Part shown: positions 25,508-34,120 of the stretch, piece after piece
How the letters are laid out: each line of letters opens with the position of its first letter
Position numbering within the stretch: the stretch's first letter is position 1
Assembly (NCBI RefSeq): GCF_018257515.1
Contig: NZ_JAERJR010000006.1
Coordinates: 62,001 to 126,000 of the forward strand
Length of the DNA stretch: 64,000 bases
Reading direction: 5' to 3'
From: Tatumella sp. JGM118
GTDB taxonomy: Bacteria > Pseudomonadota > Gammaproteobacteria > Enterobacterales > Enterobacteriaceae
Made by a program: the position numbers and the translations under genes
Notes under the pieces: model-generated
Databases searched by the model: none
What the model was told of the DNA's origin: nothing
The model's input: only the letters and a program-made list of their open reading frames with translations

Positions 25508-26890
25508 TTATTCAGCTAAATCCCAAAAAAGTCCGGTCATTATCTGCAAACCTTCCTGAATTATTGTTGTGAGTAAATGCTCATCCGGAGCATGTTGTGC
25601 ACAGGAAGGGTAGGAATGAGGGATCCATAATGTGGGTAAACCCAGTACGTCAGAAAACGCAGCATTAGGTATTGAACCCCCAAGGTTTGGCAGGATTGTA
25701 ATTTTTTTGCCCAGGCTGTCTTCCATAGATTTTTTTGCCCGTGTCACCCAGGAGTTATTTTGATTCAATCGGGTTGCCTGCATAAAGTGTGACTTATCTT
25801 CATACAGGGTGATATCATCAACCCCCTCTTTTTTAAGTGTATTTCGGATGGCGGGGAGGAATTTTAGAGGATCACTTTCTGTGACATAGCGGATATGGCA
25901 GTAGGCTTTAGCTGATCCTGATATTGCATGTGTGGGGGTAACCGGGTTACCTGAATACAGTGCCAGAACACTGAATGAGTTCCAGCCATAGAGTTTTTCA
26001 CTCAGACTGAGTCCTGGTTCTCCCCATTGTTCAAAAATTTCGGGTGAGCTGTTTGAAACTGATGGGCGTATTTCTATGCTACTCAAAGAAGACTTCACAT
26101 CTTCAGGTATTTCTTTGGGTTTTAATTCCTGTATTTTTATTTTACCATGATGATCCACGATACATGAAATAGCGTTTGATAATATAATTCCCGGGTCTTT
26201 TATAATTCCACCCCAATTTCCGGAGTGGAAGTCCTTATCTCTTAGGTTTACTTCCATACAAAAATTAAAAACACCACGAGACCCTAAGTATAGTGTAGGA
26301 ATGTTAGCGGCTATCCGGGGCCCATCAGAAGCAATAAAAACATCTGCCGCAAGATTTTTTTTGTTTTCGGAGCAAAAATCTATAATTCCTGGAGAGCCAC
26401 TTTCCTCTCCCATTTCTAATAGTATTTTTATGTTCAGTCCTATACTTCCTTTTTTTAATTCAATTATTGATTTAAGGGATAATATGTTTATAAGATGCTG
26501 GCCTTTATTATCTGCAGTTCCACGGCCATAGATTTTATTATCTTCTGATGAAATACTCCATGGCGAGCGCCCATCCCCCCAGCGTTCATCCATTCCATAT
26601 ATGACATCGCCATGTCCGTACAGTAGTATTGTGGGTAGTTTTTCATCTTCGAAACGATGACCTACCATAAATGGAGGTTTACCACTGACAGGGTTTTCAT
26701 AAGATTTGCATACAAAATCCATATTAGTAAGCAGTGGTATCATGAATTCATTAATATAGGCATATAAATCTGTTTGGTTTTCTTCTGCCTGACTGAGCGT
26801 TCTCATATTCACTGCCTGAGAAAGGATTTTTAGGAATTCTCCATTTTCATAGTATTCCATAATGTAATTAATTGCATCTTGTTTTTTCAT
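25508..26890 (-). CDS. M20-family metallopeptidase (dipeptidase type)
   Basis: 460 residues of the M20A/C-like group (carnosinase/ArgE/DapE relatives): LLYGHGDV (first metal ligand His), GRGTADNKGQ (bridging Asp), MGEESGSPG (catalytic Glu pair), SDGPR, and near the C-terminus GGSIPNAAFSDVLGLPT with a terminal His in AQHAPDEH. All metal-site motifs are present. It faces the DUF3100 gene across a terminator. Very AT-rich compared with the window average (about 40 % GC in sampled lines), the strongest compositional outlier, suggesting separate acquisition. The ribosome site is weak. Likely acts on a dipeptide or amide; substrate unknown. Confidence 0.85.
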   Translation of the reverse strand: MKKQDAINYIMEYYENGEFLKILSQAVNMRTLSQAEENQTDLYAYINEFMIPLLTNMDFVCKSYENPVSGKPPFMVGHRFEDEKLPTILLYGHGDVIYGMDERWGDGRSPWSISSEDNKIYGRGTADNKGQHLINILSLKSIIELKKGSIGLNIKILLEMGEESGSPGIIDFCSENKKNLAADVFIASDGPRIAANIPTLYLGSRGVFNFCMEVNLRDKDFHSGNWGGIIKDPGIILSNAISCIVDHHGKIKIQELKPKEIPEDVKSSLSSIEIRPSVSNSSPEIFEQWGEPGLSLSEKLYGWNSFSVLALYSGNPVTPTHAISGSAKAYCHIRYVTESDPLKFLPAIRNTLKKEGVDDITLYEDKSHFMQATRLNQNNSWVTRAKKSMEDSLGKKITILPNLGGSIPNAAFSDVLGLPTLWIPHSYPSCAQHAPDEHLLTTIIQEGLQIMTGLFWDLAE

Positions 26891-27458
26891 TTTATTGACA
26901 TCCGAATGTTGATATTGATTTCTATTTTATATTTTTTAAAATGTTGAACGTCATATTATTTTTTTATGGGCTGGATTTTAAATGATTTGCACTTAAGGTT
27001 ATTGAAGGAACATGAATTTTACATACCATATAAGTTATGTTATTCTGTTTTTTACCTCTCCCAGTGATACTTCCCATTGTTTTTTAACGGATGTTTTAAA
27101 AATTCTGTTATATCTGTTATATCTGTTATATCTGTTATATGTGTTATATCTGTTATATCTGTTATATTTGAGAAAAAGTATAAGATAAGGATATTCGCGG
27201 ATAGATGATATAGTTAAGCGAAAAATTAATTTAGTGTTTTCTGCCTCTGTAAGCTCCCTGTCTGCCTGATATTGACCACCTCCGGTTTTCTTCAAATTGA
27301 AAATATAGATTTTTTTTCTGTATTTTTACTATACTGGGGCTGACAAATATTCAGAAACTCCGCTGTACTGTTGTTGGTTTTATGTTTCATTTTTGTTTTG
27401 TATTTTTGTGGTTAATTGTCAGGTTGATTATAAGCTGAGTTCACTACGGGATGTGATT
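26891..27458. other. AT-rich intergenic region containing a 9-bp repeat
   Basis: 568 bp. Apart from the tandem repeat at 27104-27166 I see no gene. A minus-strand frame (27035-27295) runs through the repeat, but starts at TTG, has no family resemblance and is treated as spurious. Confidence 0.5.
27104..27166. repeat. Seven tandem copies of a 9-bp unit (TCTGTTATA)
   Basis: Six exact units and one variant (TGTGTTATA, fifth position) run head to tail. In the minus strand this would encode repeating Tyr-Asn-Arg. Being a multiple of 3 it keeps frames open, which explains the overlapping false frame. Confidence 0.95.
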
Positions 27459-28118
27459 ATGGAATATTATGCAATTGTTCTGTTGAAATTCATTATCGGT
27501 TTTGTGGTAGTGATTTCGCACCTTAACTTTTCAGGGAAAACGCAACTGTCCCAAATGACGCCGGTAGATTTTATCGGTAACTTTGTGCTCGGGGGGATCA
27601 TCGGCGGGGTGATCTACAGTGATGCTATCCCGATGCATCAATATATTCTGGTGCTGTTGATCGGCGTGATGCTGATTTCACTGCTGAACTGGGTGAGTAA
27701 ACATGTCTGGTTTTTCCGCACGTTTACTATCGGGGAGCCGATCCCTATCATCAAAAACGGTAAGTTCCTGATGGATAACATCCTGCGCAGACGCAATAAA
27801 ATCGATATTATCAATGTGGCTTCACAGCTGCATTCGCAGGGGATCCACTCTTTCCAGGAGATACGTTACGCACAGATTGAGCCGAGCGGATCACTGTCGG
27901 TGGTCTGTGAGGGCAGCAAGATGCCGTCGATTATCGTGATGAAAGATGGCCGGCCAAGAGCGTCGGAACTGAATATGATTAATAAAGATGAAGAGTGGCT
28001 GGATGCCAAACTCGACAGCCTGAATATCCCGCGCAGCGATGTGTTTATCGTTGAGTTCTGGGATGGCAGTCTGAACGTGGTGCTGCATGACGGGCAGGTG
28101 ACACGGGACGTCGCATAA
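27459..28118 (+). CDS. DUF421 (YetF-type) inner-membrane protein
   Basis: 219 residues from the ATG at 27459, chosen because it begins directly at the first membrane helix; a frame start at 27393 adds 22 residues unlike the family. Three N-terminal membrane segments (about 1-80) are followed by a soluble DUF421 domain with the pattern FTIGEPIPIIKNGKFL (about 92-107), RRRNKIDIINVASQLHSQGI and SLSVVCEG. The family is widespread in bacteria; some Bacillus members are sporulation-related, but the enterobacterial function is not known. GC content returns to the window norm here, marking the right end of the AT-rich block. No operon partner. Confidence 0.85.
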   Translation: MEYYAIVLLKFIIGFVVVISHLNFSGKTQLSQMTPVDFIGNFVLGGIIGGVIYSDAIPMHQYILVLLIGVMLISLLNWVSKHVWFFRTFTIGEPIPIIKNGKFLMDNILRRRNKIDIINVASQLHSQGIHSFQEIRYAQIEPSGSLSVVCEGSKMPSIIVMKDGRPRASELNMINKDEEWLDAKLDSLNIPRSDVFIVEFWDGSLNVVLHDGQVTRDVA

Positions 28119-28125
28119 GCGTATA

Positions 28126-28145
28126 CCCGGGGCTTAGGCCCCGGG
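28126..28145 (+). terminator. Strong hairpin after the DUF421 gene
   Basis: CCCGGGGC-TTAG-GCCCCGGG, an 8-bp GC stem with a 4-base loop, 7 bp after the stop codon. No U-run follows. The rest of 28146-28374 shows no gene. Confidence 0.65.
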
Positions 28146-28374
28146 CTGTCCGGTCTGCCAGCGGGATTTCCTGCGCTCGTAGCCGTTCCCGGCCACCCGA
28201 ACCCGGTTTTTTAACCCTATCTGCCCTGACCTGATTACCCCCGGACCCCGTGCGACAGTCGTTTCCGCCGAATGTGATCACGAAGCAGACTGATATTAGC
28301 CCGCGACGCTGCACGGGTATCACCGATCCACTGTTCGTGGTGGGGCTGCACCGGTAACGGGCACGGTGCAGGCC

Positions 28375-28414
28375 AAAGGCCCTCTTTTCAGGCAATCGCC
28401 TGGCGGGGGCCTTT
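28375..28414 (-). terminator. Nested hairpin terminator of the alpha/beta hydrolase gene
   Basis: Outer arms AAAGGCCC (28375-28382) and GGGCCTTT (28407-28414) enclose an inner CAGGC/GCCTG stem, ten bases beyond the hydrolase stop. Confidence 0.65.
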
Positions 28415-28424
28415 TCTGTAAGGA

Positions 28425-29246
28425 TTACAGTGTCTGCAGAAATGCCAGCAGGTCATCGTTCAGTTGTTGTGCATGGGTCACGACAAAGCCATGAGGCGCA
28501 TTGTCATACACCTTTAGTGAAGAATTTTTAATCATTTCGGCCGCCAGTTTGCCGGTGGTTTCAAAGGGAACTACCTGGTCATTGTTGCCGTGGATCACCA
28601 GTGCCGGTACATCTATTTTTGCCATATCGGCACGGAAATCTGTCTCCGCAAAGGCCGTCACACACTCCACCGTCGCCTGCAGCGATGCCAGCAAGGCGAT
28701 ATTCAGCGTCTGTGTCCGGACGCCATCAGACACGGTCTGGCCGGCATTCGTGCCGTAAAACGGGGTCGCAAAATCGCTGATAAACTGCGCGCGGTCTTTC
28801 AGTAAGCCCTGGCGGATATCCGTAAACACCGATGCTTCCACACCTTGCGGGAAATCGGGTTTGGCCCCCAGTAACGGGGTCACTGCGCCCAGCAGGACCA
28901 GGCCATCAATACGTGAACTTCCGTAATGACTGATATAGCGGGCAACATCGCCTCCGCCCATCGAAAAACCGACCAGAGTGACGTCCTGCAGATCCAGATG
29001 GGTCAGCAGATCATGGATATCCGAGGCCAGGGTATCGTAGTTATACCCCTGCCAGGGTTGGCCGGAACGTCCGAATCCCCGGCGGTCAAAGGCGATGGCA
29101 CGATAGCCATTCTCCGCCAGAAACCTGAGTTGTGTATCCCACATATCGCTGTCCAGAGGCCAGCCATGGCTGAAGACCACCGGTTTGCCGGTGCCCCAGT
29201 CTTTAAAATAGAGCGGCGTCCCATCCTGAGTTTTAAATGTACACAT
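28425..29246 (-). CDS. Alpha/beta hydrolase (non-haem chloroperoxidase/arylesterase type)
   Basis: 273 residues. Catalytic triad candidates are Ser95 in GFSMGGG, an Asp in IHGNNDQVVPF (about 226) and a His in NAPHGF (about 252); the oxyanion motif HGWP is at 27-30. This is the cofactor-free haloperoxidase/esterase subgroup, in which perhydrolysis and ester hydrolysis share one site. Such proteins are usually annotated as chloroperoxidase, but their natural substrates are normally esters or lactones. Good AAGGA ribosome site; single-gene unit with its own terminator. Confidence 0.87.
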   Translation of the reverse strand: MCTFKTQDGTPLYFKDWGTGKPVVFSHGWPLDSDMWDTQLRFLAENGYRAIAFDRRGFGRSGQPWQGYNYDTLASDIHDLLTHLDLQDVTLVGFSMGGGDVARYISHYGSSRIDGLVLLGAVTPLLGAKPDFPQGVEASVFTDIRQGLLKDRAQFISDFATPFYGTNAGQTVSDGVRTQTLNIALLASLQATVECVTAFAETDFRADMAKIDVPALVIHGNNDQVVPFETTGKLAAEMIKNSSLKVYDNAPHGFVVTHAQQLNDDLLAFLQTL

Positions 29247-29461
29247 AGGTATCCTTTTCGCTGAGAGAGGGTGGCTGCAGGGCTATTTCCCGGACCTGCC
29301 GGCGGGGGGCGGGGAAATAAAGGTCATCTCCCGGCCGGTGAATAAAGTATAGCGTTTACGGAATAGGGCGGGTCAGACAGCACTATTTTCTTTCACTGAA
29401 AGCGCGGGATTGAGCAGGACAGATAGCGGATGACACGGGCAGGAAGCGTGAACGGCAGCAT

Positions 29462-29489
29462 AAAAAAAGCCCCGGACGGTGGCCGGGGC
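29462..29489 (-). terminator. Rho-independent terminator of the nitrilase-permease operon
   Basis: On the minus strand, GCCCCGG and CCGGGGC form a 7-bp stem with a 7-base loop followed by seven U. It lies about 30 bp after the permease stop. Nothing else was recognised in 29247-29517. Confidence 0.92.
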
Positions 29490-29517
29490 GGTGAGATGAC
29501 AACTTACAATGGCGGGC

Positions 29518-30948
29518 TTAAGATTCCATCCCGGCCACCAGAAGCTGTTGTTTGTTAATGACCAGATAGCCTCCGATTAACGCCAGCACCGGGATGACGG
29601 CCAGCAGGGCACTGACCAGCATGCTGCCGCCGGTCAGGGTGGTGAAGTTAGAAAGCACCATCACCAGCGAGGCCGAAAGCGTCAGTACAGAAACACCCGG
29701 CAGGACACGGGTTTTCCAGTGTCTTCCCTGTACCAGGGATTTGTTTTTATTAAAGAACACCACCACCGAAAGGCTGGTCAGCAGCATCAGTAACACAATA
29801 CCCACGGTGGCAATTCCTGCCATATAGCCGAAGACCTGAGTCAGTGGCTGCAGTTTGCATAATGCACAGATAATAATCAGCACCAGCGCGGTTACCGACT
29901 GAACCAGTGAGGCATTAGACGGTGATTTATGCTGATGGTGCACCGCGGACAGGAACTTAGGCATATAGCCCTGGCCGGACAGCACATATTTGTAGCGGGC
30001 TAACACGTTATGGAAGCTCAGCACACAGGCAAAGATACTGCTGATCAGCAGCACCTGAATGATGTTACTTAGCAGGGCGCCGTTATACTGACGGGCAATA
30101 TCCAGCAGCATATTTCCGTTACCGTTCAGGGTATTGTTGGCGACCGTCACCGCCTGGGATGCCCCTGTCGCTTCAATCATCGCCCAGGCCGAAAAGGTAT
30201 AAAACACACCGATAATCACTACCGCCAGGTAGGTCGCACGGGGAATTGTCTTGCCGGGATTACGGGATTCATCGCGGAAAATGGCCGTCGATTCGAAGCC
30301 GATAAATCCGGTCAGGGCAAACAGTACCGCCATTCCTAAACCATGCGAAAAGGCCGTGGCAGGTTCGAATGAGTTCAGGTTGATACCGCTGGCACCGCCT
30401 TTTGACAGTACGGAGAAGTTCATGATTAAGACCACACCAATCTCCAGCACCAGCGCAATCCCGAGGATCTTTGAGCTGAGCTCAATGTGGCGGTAACCCA
30501 GAATAGCGACGGCTACAATCGCCAGCACCGAGTACAGCCACCACGGATGGGCCGCGCCCCCGTAATGCACCACCAGGTCATTGACCGCCCAGCCCATATA
30601 GCCATAAACCCCGGCCTGAATCGTGGTGTAGGTCACCAGTGCCAGCCAGGCGGCACCCATCCCTGCACGGAGGCCCAGCCCCTGGGTGATATAAGAGTAA
30701 AAGGCACCGGCATCTTTTACATAGGGTGTCATCGACACAAAGCCGACCGCAAATACCAGCAGGATCAGCGAGGCGATAAGAAAGCCAAAGGGAGCGCCGG
30801 CGCCGTTACCGATGCCGATAGCCAGCGGCACGTTGCCGCCGATCACGGTCAAAGGTGCAGCCGCGGCGATCACCATAAAGACGATGCTGCCCACCCCCAG
30901 ATTTCCGCTGAGTCCGGCGGATTTTCGTGTCGATTTACTGTCACTCAT
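29518..30948 (-). CDS. APC-superfamily amino-acid/amine permease
   Basis: 476 residues, 12 predicted membrane segments, helix-1 motif GSIVFMVIAAAAPLTVIGG and GFIGFESTAIFRDESRNPGKTIPRA at mid-protein, typical of the APA-type permeases that take up amino acids, polyamines or related amines. Start taken at the ATG 30948, preceded by AGGGGA; an in-frame ATG ten codons earlier overlaps the nitrilase stop as ATGA and is the alternative. It is co-transcribed with the upstream nitrilase-family gene from a sigma-54 promoter, so it probably imports the nitrogen compound that the hydrolase splits. Substrate not identifiable. Confidence 0.85.
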   Translation of the reverse strand: MSDSKSTRKSAGLSGNLGVGSIVFMVIAAAAPLTVIGGNVPLAIGIGNGAGAPFGFLIASLILLVFAVGFVSMTPYVKDAGAFYSYITQGLGLRAGMGAAWLALVTYTTIQAGVYGYMGWAVNDLVVHYGGAAHPWWLYSVLAIVAVAILGYRHIELSSKILGIALVLEIGVVLIMNFSVLSKGGASGINLNSFEPATAFSHGLGMAVLFALTGFIGFESTAIFRDESRNPGKTIPRATYLAVVIIGVFYTFSAWAMIEATGASQAVTVANNTLNGNGNMLLDIARQYNGALLSNIIQVLLISSIFACVLSFHNVLARYKYVLSGQGYMPKFLSAVHHQHKSPSNASLVQSVTALVLIIICALCKLQPLTQVFGYMAGIATVGIVLLMLLTSLSVVVFFNKNKSLVQGRHWKTRVLPGVSVLTLSASLVMVLSNFTTLTGGSMLVSALLAVIPVLALIGGYLVINKQQLLVAGMES

Positions 30949-30974
30949 ACTGGTATCCCCTGAGTTTTTATGAT

Positions 30975-31745
30975 TCATAATATGTCGGTTCGCAGATCAG
31001 TCAGGTAAGGGTTATCCCGTTGTGCCTGAATCACCTGAGACGGATCTATCTCTGCATAAAGCAGTTGTTCCTGAGTTTCTGAAGCCTGAGCTATCACCTG
31101 TCCGTCCGGGCCTGCCACCAGACTTAATCCCACATATTCCAGATGTTCTTCCCGGCCTGTCTGGTTGACGTAAGCCACATAGAGCTGGTTTTCCCAGGCC
31201 CGGGTGGCTATCAGATGTTTATTCACGAAGTCGAAGGGTTTCATCTGTGCGGTTGCCACCGCGACCAGATGCGCACCAGCCCGTGCGGCAGCACGAACGG
31301 TTTCCGGAAACTCGACGTCGTAGCAGATAAGTAATGCAATATTGACCCCGTGACAGGGGATGATGCAGACCGGTTGATCCCCGGCGGTAAACTGACTTTT
31401 ATCCAGTTCACCAAACAGGTGCGTTTTGCGGTAAATCCCGCTGACTTCCCCTTGTGACGAAATAAAGTAACTGGCATTAAAGACCTTACCGTCCGCGGCC
31501 TGCGGTCCGCCTGCGATAATGGCTATCTGCCATTTGGCGGCCAGCGCACGGAGTGCTTCGAGGGGAAATGTCTCAGCCATTTCACGGGTACGTTGGTTAA
31601 GCACATATCCGGAAAGAAACATTTCTGGGGTGATCAGTAATGACGCGCCCTGACCTGCAGCTTCCTGTAACGCAGAATCCAGCCGGGCCAGATTTGCGGT
31701 GTAGTCACAGTGGCTGCTCTGTGTTTGCCAGATTGCGATTTTCAT
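30975..31745 (-). CDS. Nitrilase-superfamily amidase (carbon-nitrogen hydrolase)
   Basis: 256 residues with the Glu-Lys-Cys triad: Glu41 in TPEMF, Lys106 in YRKTHLF and Cys140 in LICYDVEFPE. The LICYD-x-EFPE context is that of the aliphatic amidase/omega-amidase and carbamoyl-hydrolase branches, not true nitrilases. It would hydrolyse a small amide to a carboxylate and ammonium in the cytoplasm. AGGGGA precedes the ATG. The gene is first in a two-gene operon with an APC permease and is placed 22 bp behind a consensus sigma-54 promoter, which points to a role in nitrogen scavenging. Confidence 0.9.
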   Translation of the reverse strand: MKIAIWQTQSSHCDYTANLARLDSALQEAAGQGASLLITPEMFLSGYVLNQRTREMAETFPLEALRALAAKWQIAIIAGGPQAADGKVFNASYFISSQGEVSGIYRKTHLFGELDKSQFTAGDQPVCIIPCHGVNIALLICYDVEFPETVRAAARAGAHLVAVATAQMKPFDFVNKHLIATRAWENQLYVAYVNQTGREEHLEYVGLSLVAGPDGQVIAQASETQEQLLYAEIDPSQVIQAQRDNPYLTDLRTDIL

Positions 31746-31777
31746 TATTTCCCCTATCAGCGTTGACAGAATAATTA

Positions 31778-31793
31778 AGCAATTAGCGTGCCA
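31778..31793 (-). promoter_or_regulatory. Sigma-54 promoter of the amidase-permease operon
   Basis: On the minus strand TGGCACGCTAATTGCT is an exact match to TGGCACG-N4-TTGCW, with GG and GC 10 bp apart. Transcription would start near 31767, about 22 bases before the ATG. Confidence 0.9.
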
Positions 31794-31909
31794 GTCGTCC
31801 CGGTCAGCGGATTTTGCGTTAATACATTAGAAATTATTGAGAATACGGTGACATGGCGGACAGAAGACGCTGCCGGATAAAAGTGGGAGTATGCGGTGAG
31901 CAGACAGAG

Positions 31910-31954
31910 TGCTCCGGATTGGTGCAGATGGCTGGTGTGCTCAATGATGGCGCA
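31910..31954 (-). promoter_or_regulatory. Two NtrC-like enhancer sites
   Basis: Sites 31910-31926 (11 of 12 consensus positions for TGCACC-N5-GGTGCA) and 31938-31954 (9 of 12). They lie about 140-190 bp upstream of the sigma-54 transcription start, a workable enhancer distance. Confidence 0.78.
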
Positions 31955-32324
31955 CCAGCAGAGGGCAGCGATCATTCTCCGGGCCAGAACCGGCGAAAGC
32001 GGGCGTGGAATATTCCGGAATCCGGAGTCATAAAATGAAATTTCATCAGAGTGCAAATGATAGGAATAATATCACTGTTTAACCTGTTAACTGATTAAAG
32101 GGTTTTTATAGCATTGGTGATTCTACTCACATATAAAAACAGAACAGTCTGCTACTGTCTGATTGATAATAAATCCCCCGGCAAGATGAATAAGAATAAC
32201 GCGAACTTATCGCGGTGGTATTTATGCATCATCAGGAAGAATTAAGAATGCTTCATTCAGGCTATTAAAAACCGGAAACTGTATTAATTCCTGTCATACG
32301 GCTAATTGATAAAGGACACTATCA
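31955..32324. other. Intergenic region upstream of the sulfatase gene
   Basis: 370 bp with no supported gene. AT-rich from about 32035 on; must contain the sulfatase promoter. I could not identify a regulator site. Confidence 0.45.
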
Positions 32325-34067
32325 ATGATGAAACCTCTGTTATTATCATCGATGATTACAGGAATGCTTATTACCCCGTCAGTCAATGCAGTCAATATGC
32401 CATTCCAGCCACAAATCCGCAGTGACCGTCCCAATATTATTCTGATTGCCACCGAGGATATGAACGCCCGTATCGGAGCGTTTGGTGACCCGGTGGCTAA
32501 CACGCCTAACCTGGATGCCCTGGCGAAAGAATCGGTGCGGTTTACCAATGCATTTACCATGGCGGGAGTCTCTGCTCCCTCGCGTGCAGGGCTGATTACG
32601 GGGGTATTTGCTCATACCCTCGGATTACAGCATATGCGCACTGCCACCCGACCGGAAGGGGCCTATGTCGGCGTACCGCCTTCCTGGATCAAAGGCTACC
32701 CTGAGTTACTGCGGCGCAGTGGCTACTTTACTTATAACGACACGAAAACCGATTACCAGTTTACCCGCGGCCATGCGGATGTCGGGCCGTTCTCGTTGTG
32801 GAGCGCACACGGTGATTACGGCAATATGGACGATTTGCGGGTGCCGGTGGCCTGGCGTAACTATGATCTGCAGGGTAAACCGTTTTTTATGAACTTTAAC
32901 CCGCAAATTACCCACGAGTCGGCACTCTTTACCGACAATAATACGCCGAAGGGTTTTGAATATATTACAAAAGTGTGGAATGAACTGCGCTCGTATTACC
33001 GCTATACCCCCACCGACCCGGCCAAAGTGGTGATCGAACCCTGGCTGGTCGACACCCCGGAAACCCGTCAGGAACTGGCTCAGCTGTATGACAATATTCA
33101 GGTGATGGATCAGCAGGTCGGTCATCTGGTCCGGTCCCTGAAGAAAGATAAGCTCTGGGACAATACCATCGTTATTTTCACCGCCGACAACGGCGATGGC
33201 CTGCCGCGTAAAAAACGGGAAGGGTATGATTCCGGCACCCATGTCCCGATGATGATCCATATCCCGGCCAGATACCGGCCGGCGGGCTGGCCTGCCGACG
33301 GCAGCAGTGATGACCGGCTGATTTCGTTCGAAGATCTTGCGCCGACCCTGCTAGGCTATGCTGGGGTAAAGGTGCCTGATTATATGAAAGGGGTCGATCT
33401 GTCGAAAGATAATGCCCCGCGCCGTGAATATGTCTACGGCTCCCGGGGGCGGATGGATAACCTGAAGATGCGTTCGCTGTTTGTCCGCGATAAAAACTTC
33501 CAGTATGTGCGTAATCTGGACAGCACGCCGGGCGGCGCCAGTATCCCTTTCCGGAATGCGTTACGCAGTATGCATGATCTGGTGAATGCACAGCAGAATA
33601 AGCAACTGAATCCGGCACAACAGGCCTGGTTTGCCCCGCGTCCGGCCGAAGAGTTTTATGACCTGAGAAAGGATCCGGCGCAGTTAAAAAATGTCATTGC
33701 AGACAAGGCCTATAGCGCAGAAATCGCCCGTTTCCGCAAGGCGATGGATGACTGGCGTGATCAGGGGAATGATACCAACCTGATCGATGAAGGGCAGATG
33801 GTAGCCGACCTGCTGGATGCTAATGGACAGCAGCATGTCACCCTGCCGCCGGTCGCCATGCAGGATGAGGTAAACCATAAAATCTACCTGAGTAACCGCA
33901 CCGAAAATGCCTCCATCGGTTACAGCTGGGATGGTAAGACCTGGCAGCTCTATACCGGTGCAATTACCCCGCGTTCAGATCAGTCAGTCCTGCATTTTAA
34001 AGCGGTACGTTACGGCTGGCAGGAAAGTCCGACAGAACAATGGACGCCGGCGGATGGATCCCTGTAA
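32325..34067 (+). CDS. Secreted Ser-type sulfatase
   Basis: 580 residues. A signal peptide (about 1-22, ending SVNA) sends it to the periplasm. The alkaline-phosphatase-fold sulfatase domain begins RPNIILIATEDMN (metal-binding Asp), and the active-site motif SAPSRAGLITG places the residue converted to formylglycine at Ser83, the S-x-P-S-R form. The TADNG motif (about 286) gives further metal ligands. Ser-type sulfatases are activated by a radical-SAM maturase, and one is encoded 53 bp downstream. The enzyme releases sulfate from an organic sulfate ester. The C-terminal 60 or so residues are an extra domain with SYSWDGKTW. AAAGGA precedes the ATG. Which ester is cut (aryl, choline or sugar sulfate) is unknown. 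Confidence 0.92.
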   Translation: MMKPLLLSSMITGMLITPSVNAVNMPFQPQIRSDRPNIILIATEDMNARIGAFGDPVANTPNLDALAKESVRFTNAFTMAGVSAPSRAGLITGVFAHTLGLQHMRTATRPEGAYVGVPPSWIKGYPELLRRSGYFTYNDTKTDYQFTRGHADVGPFSLWSAHGDYGNMDDLRVPVAWRNYDLQGKPFFMNFNPQITHESALFTDNNTPKGFEYITKVWNELRSYYRYTPTDPAKVVIEPWLVDTPETRQELAQLYDNIQVMDQQVGHLVRSLKKDKLWDNTIVIFTADNGDGLPRKKREGYDSGTHVPMMIHIPARYRPAGWPADGSSDDRLISFEDLAPTLLGYAGVKVPDYMKGVDLSKDNAPRREYVYGSRGRMDNLKMRSLFVRDKNFQYVRNLDSTPGGASIPFRNALRSMHDLVNAQQNKQLNPAQQAWFAPRPAEEFYDLRKDPAQLKNVIADKAYSAEIARFRKAMDDWRDQGNDTNLIDEGQMVADLLDANGQQHVTLPPVAMQDEVNHKIYLSNRTENASIGYSWDGKTWQLYTGAITPRSDQSVLHFKAVRYGWQESPTEQWTPADGSL

Positions 34068-34120
34068 TGATGCAAGTGCTGCCCTGACAGGCAGCTCTGC
34101 CCGCAGGCGGAGGAGTGATC

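Noticed and set aside
27035-27295. Minus-strand 86-codon frame with Tyr-Asn-Arg repeats
   Set aside because: Starts at TTG without a ribosome site and is carried open by the 9-bp repeat.
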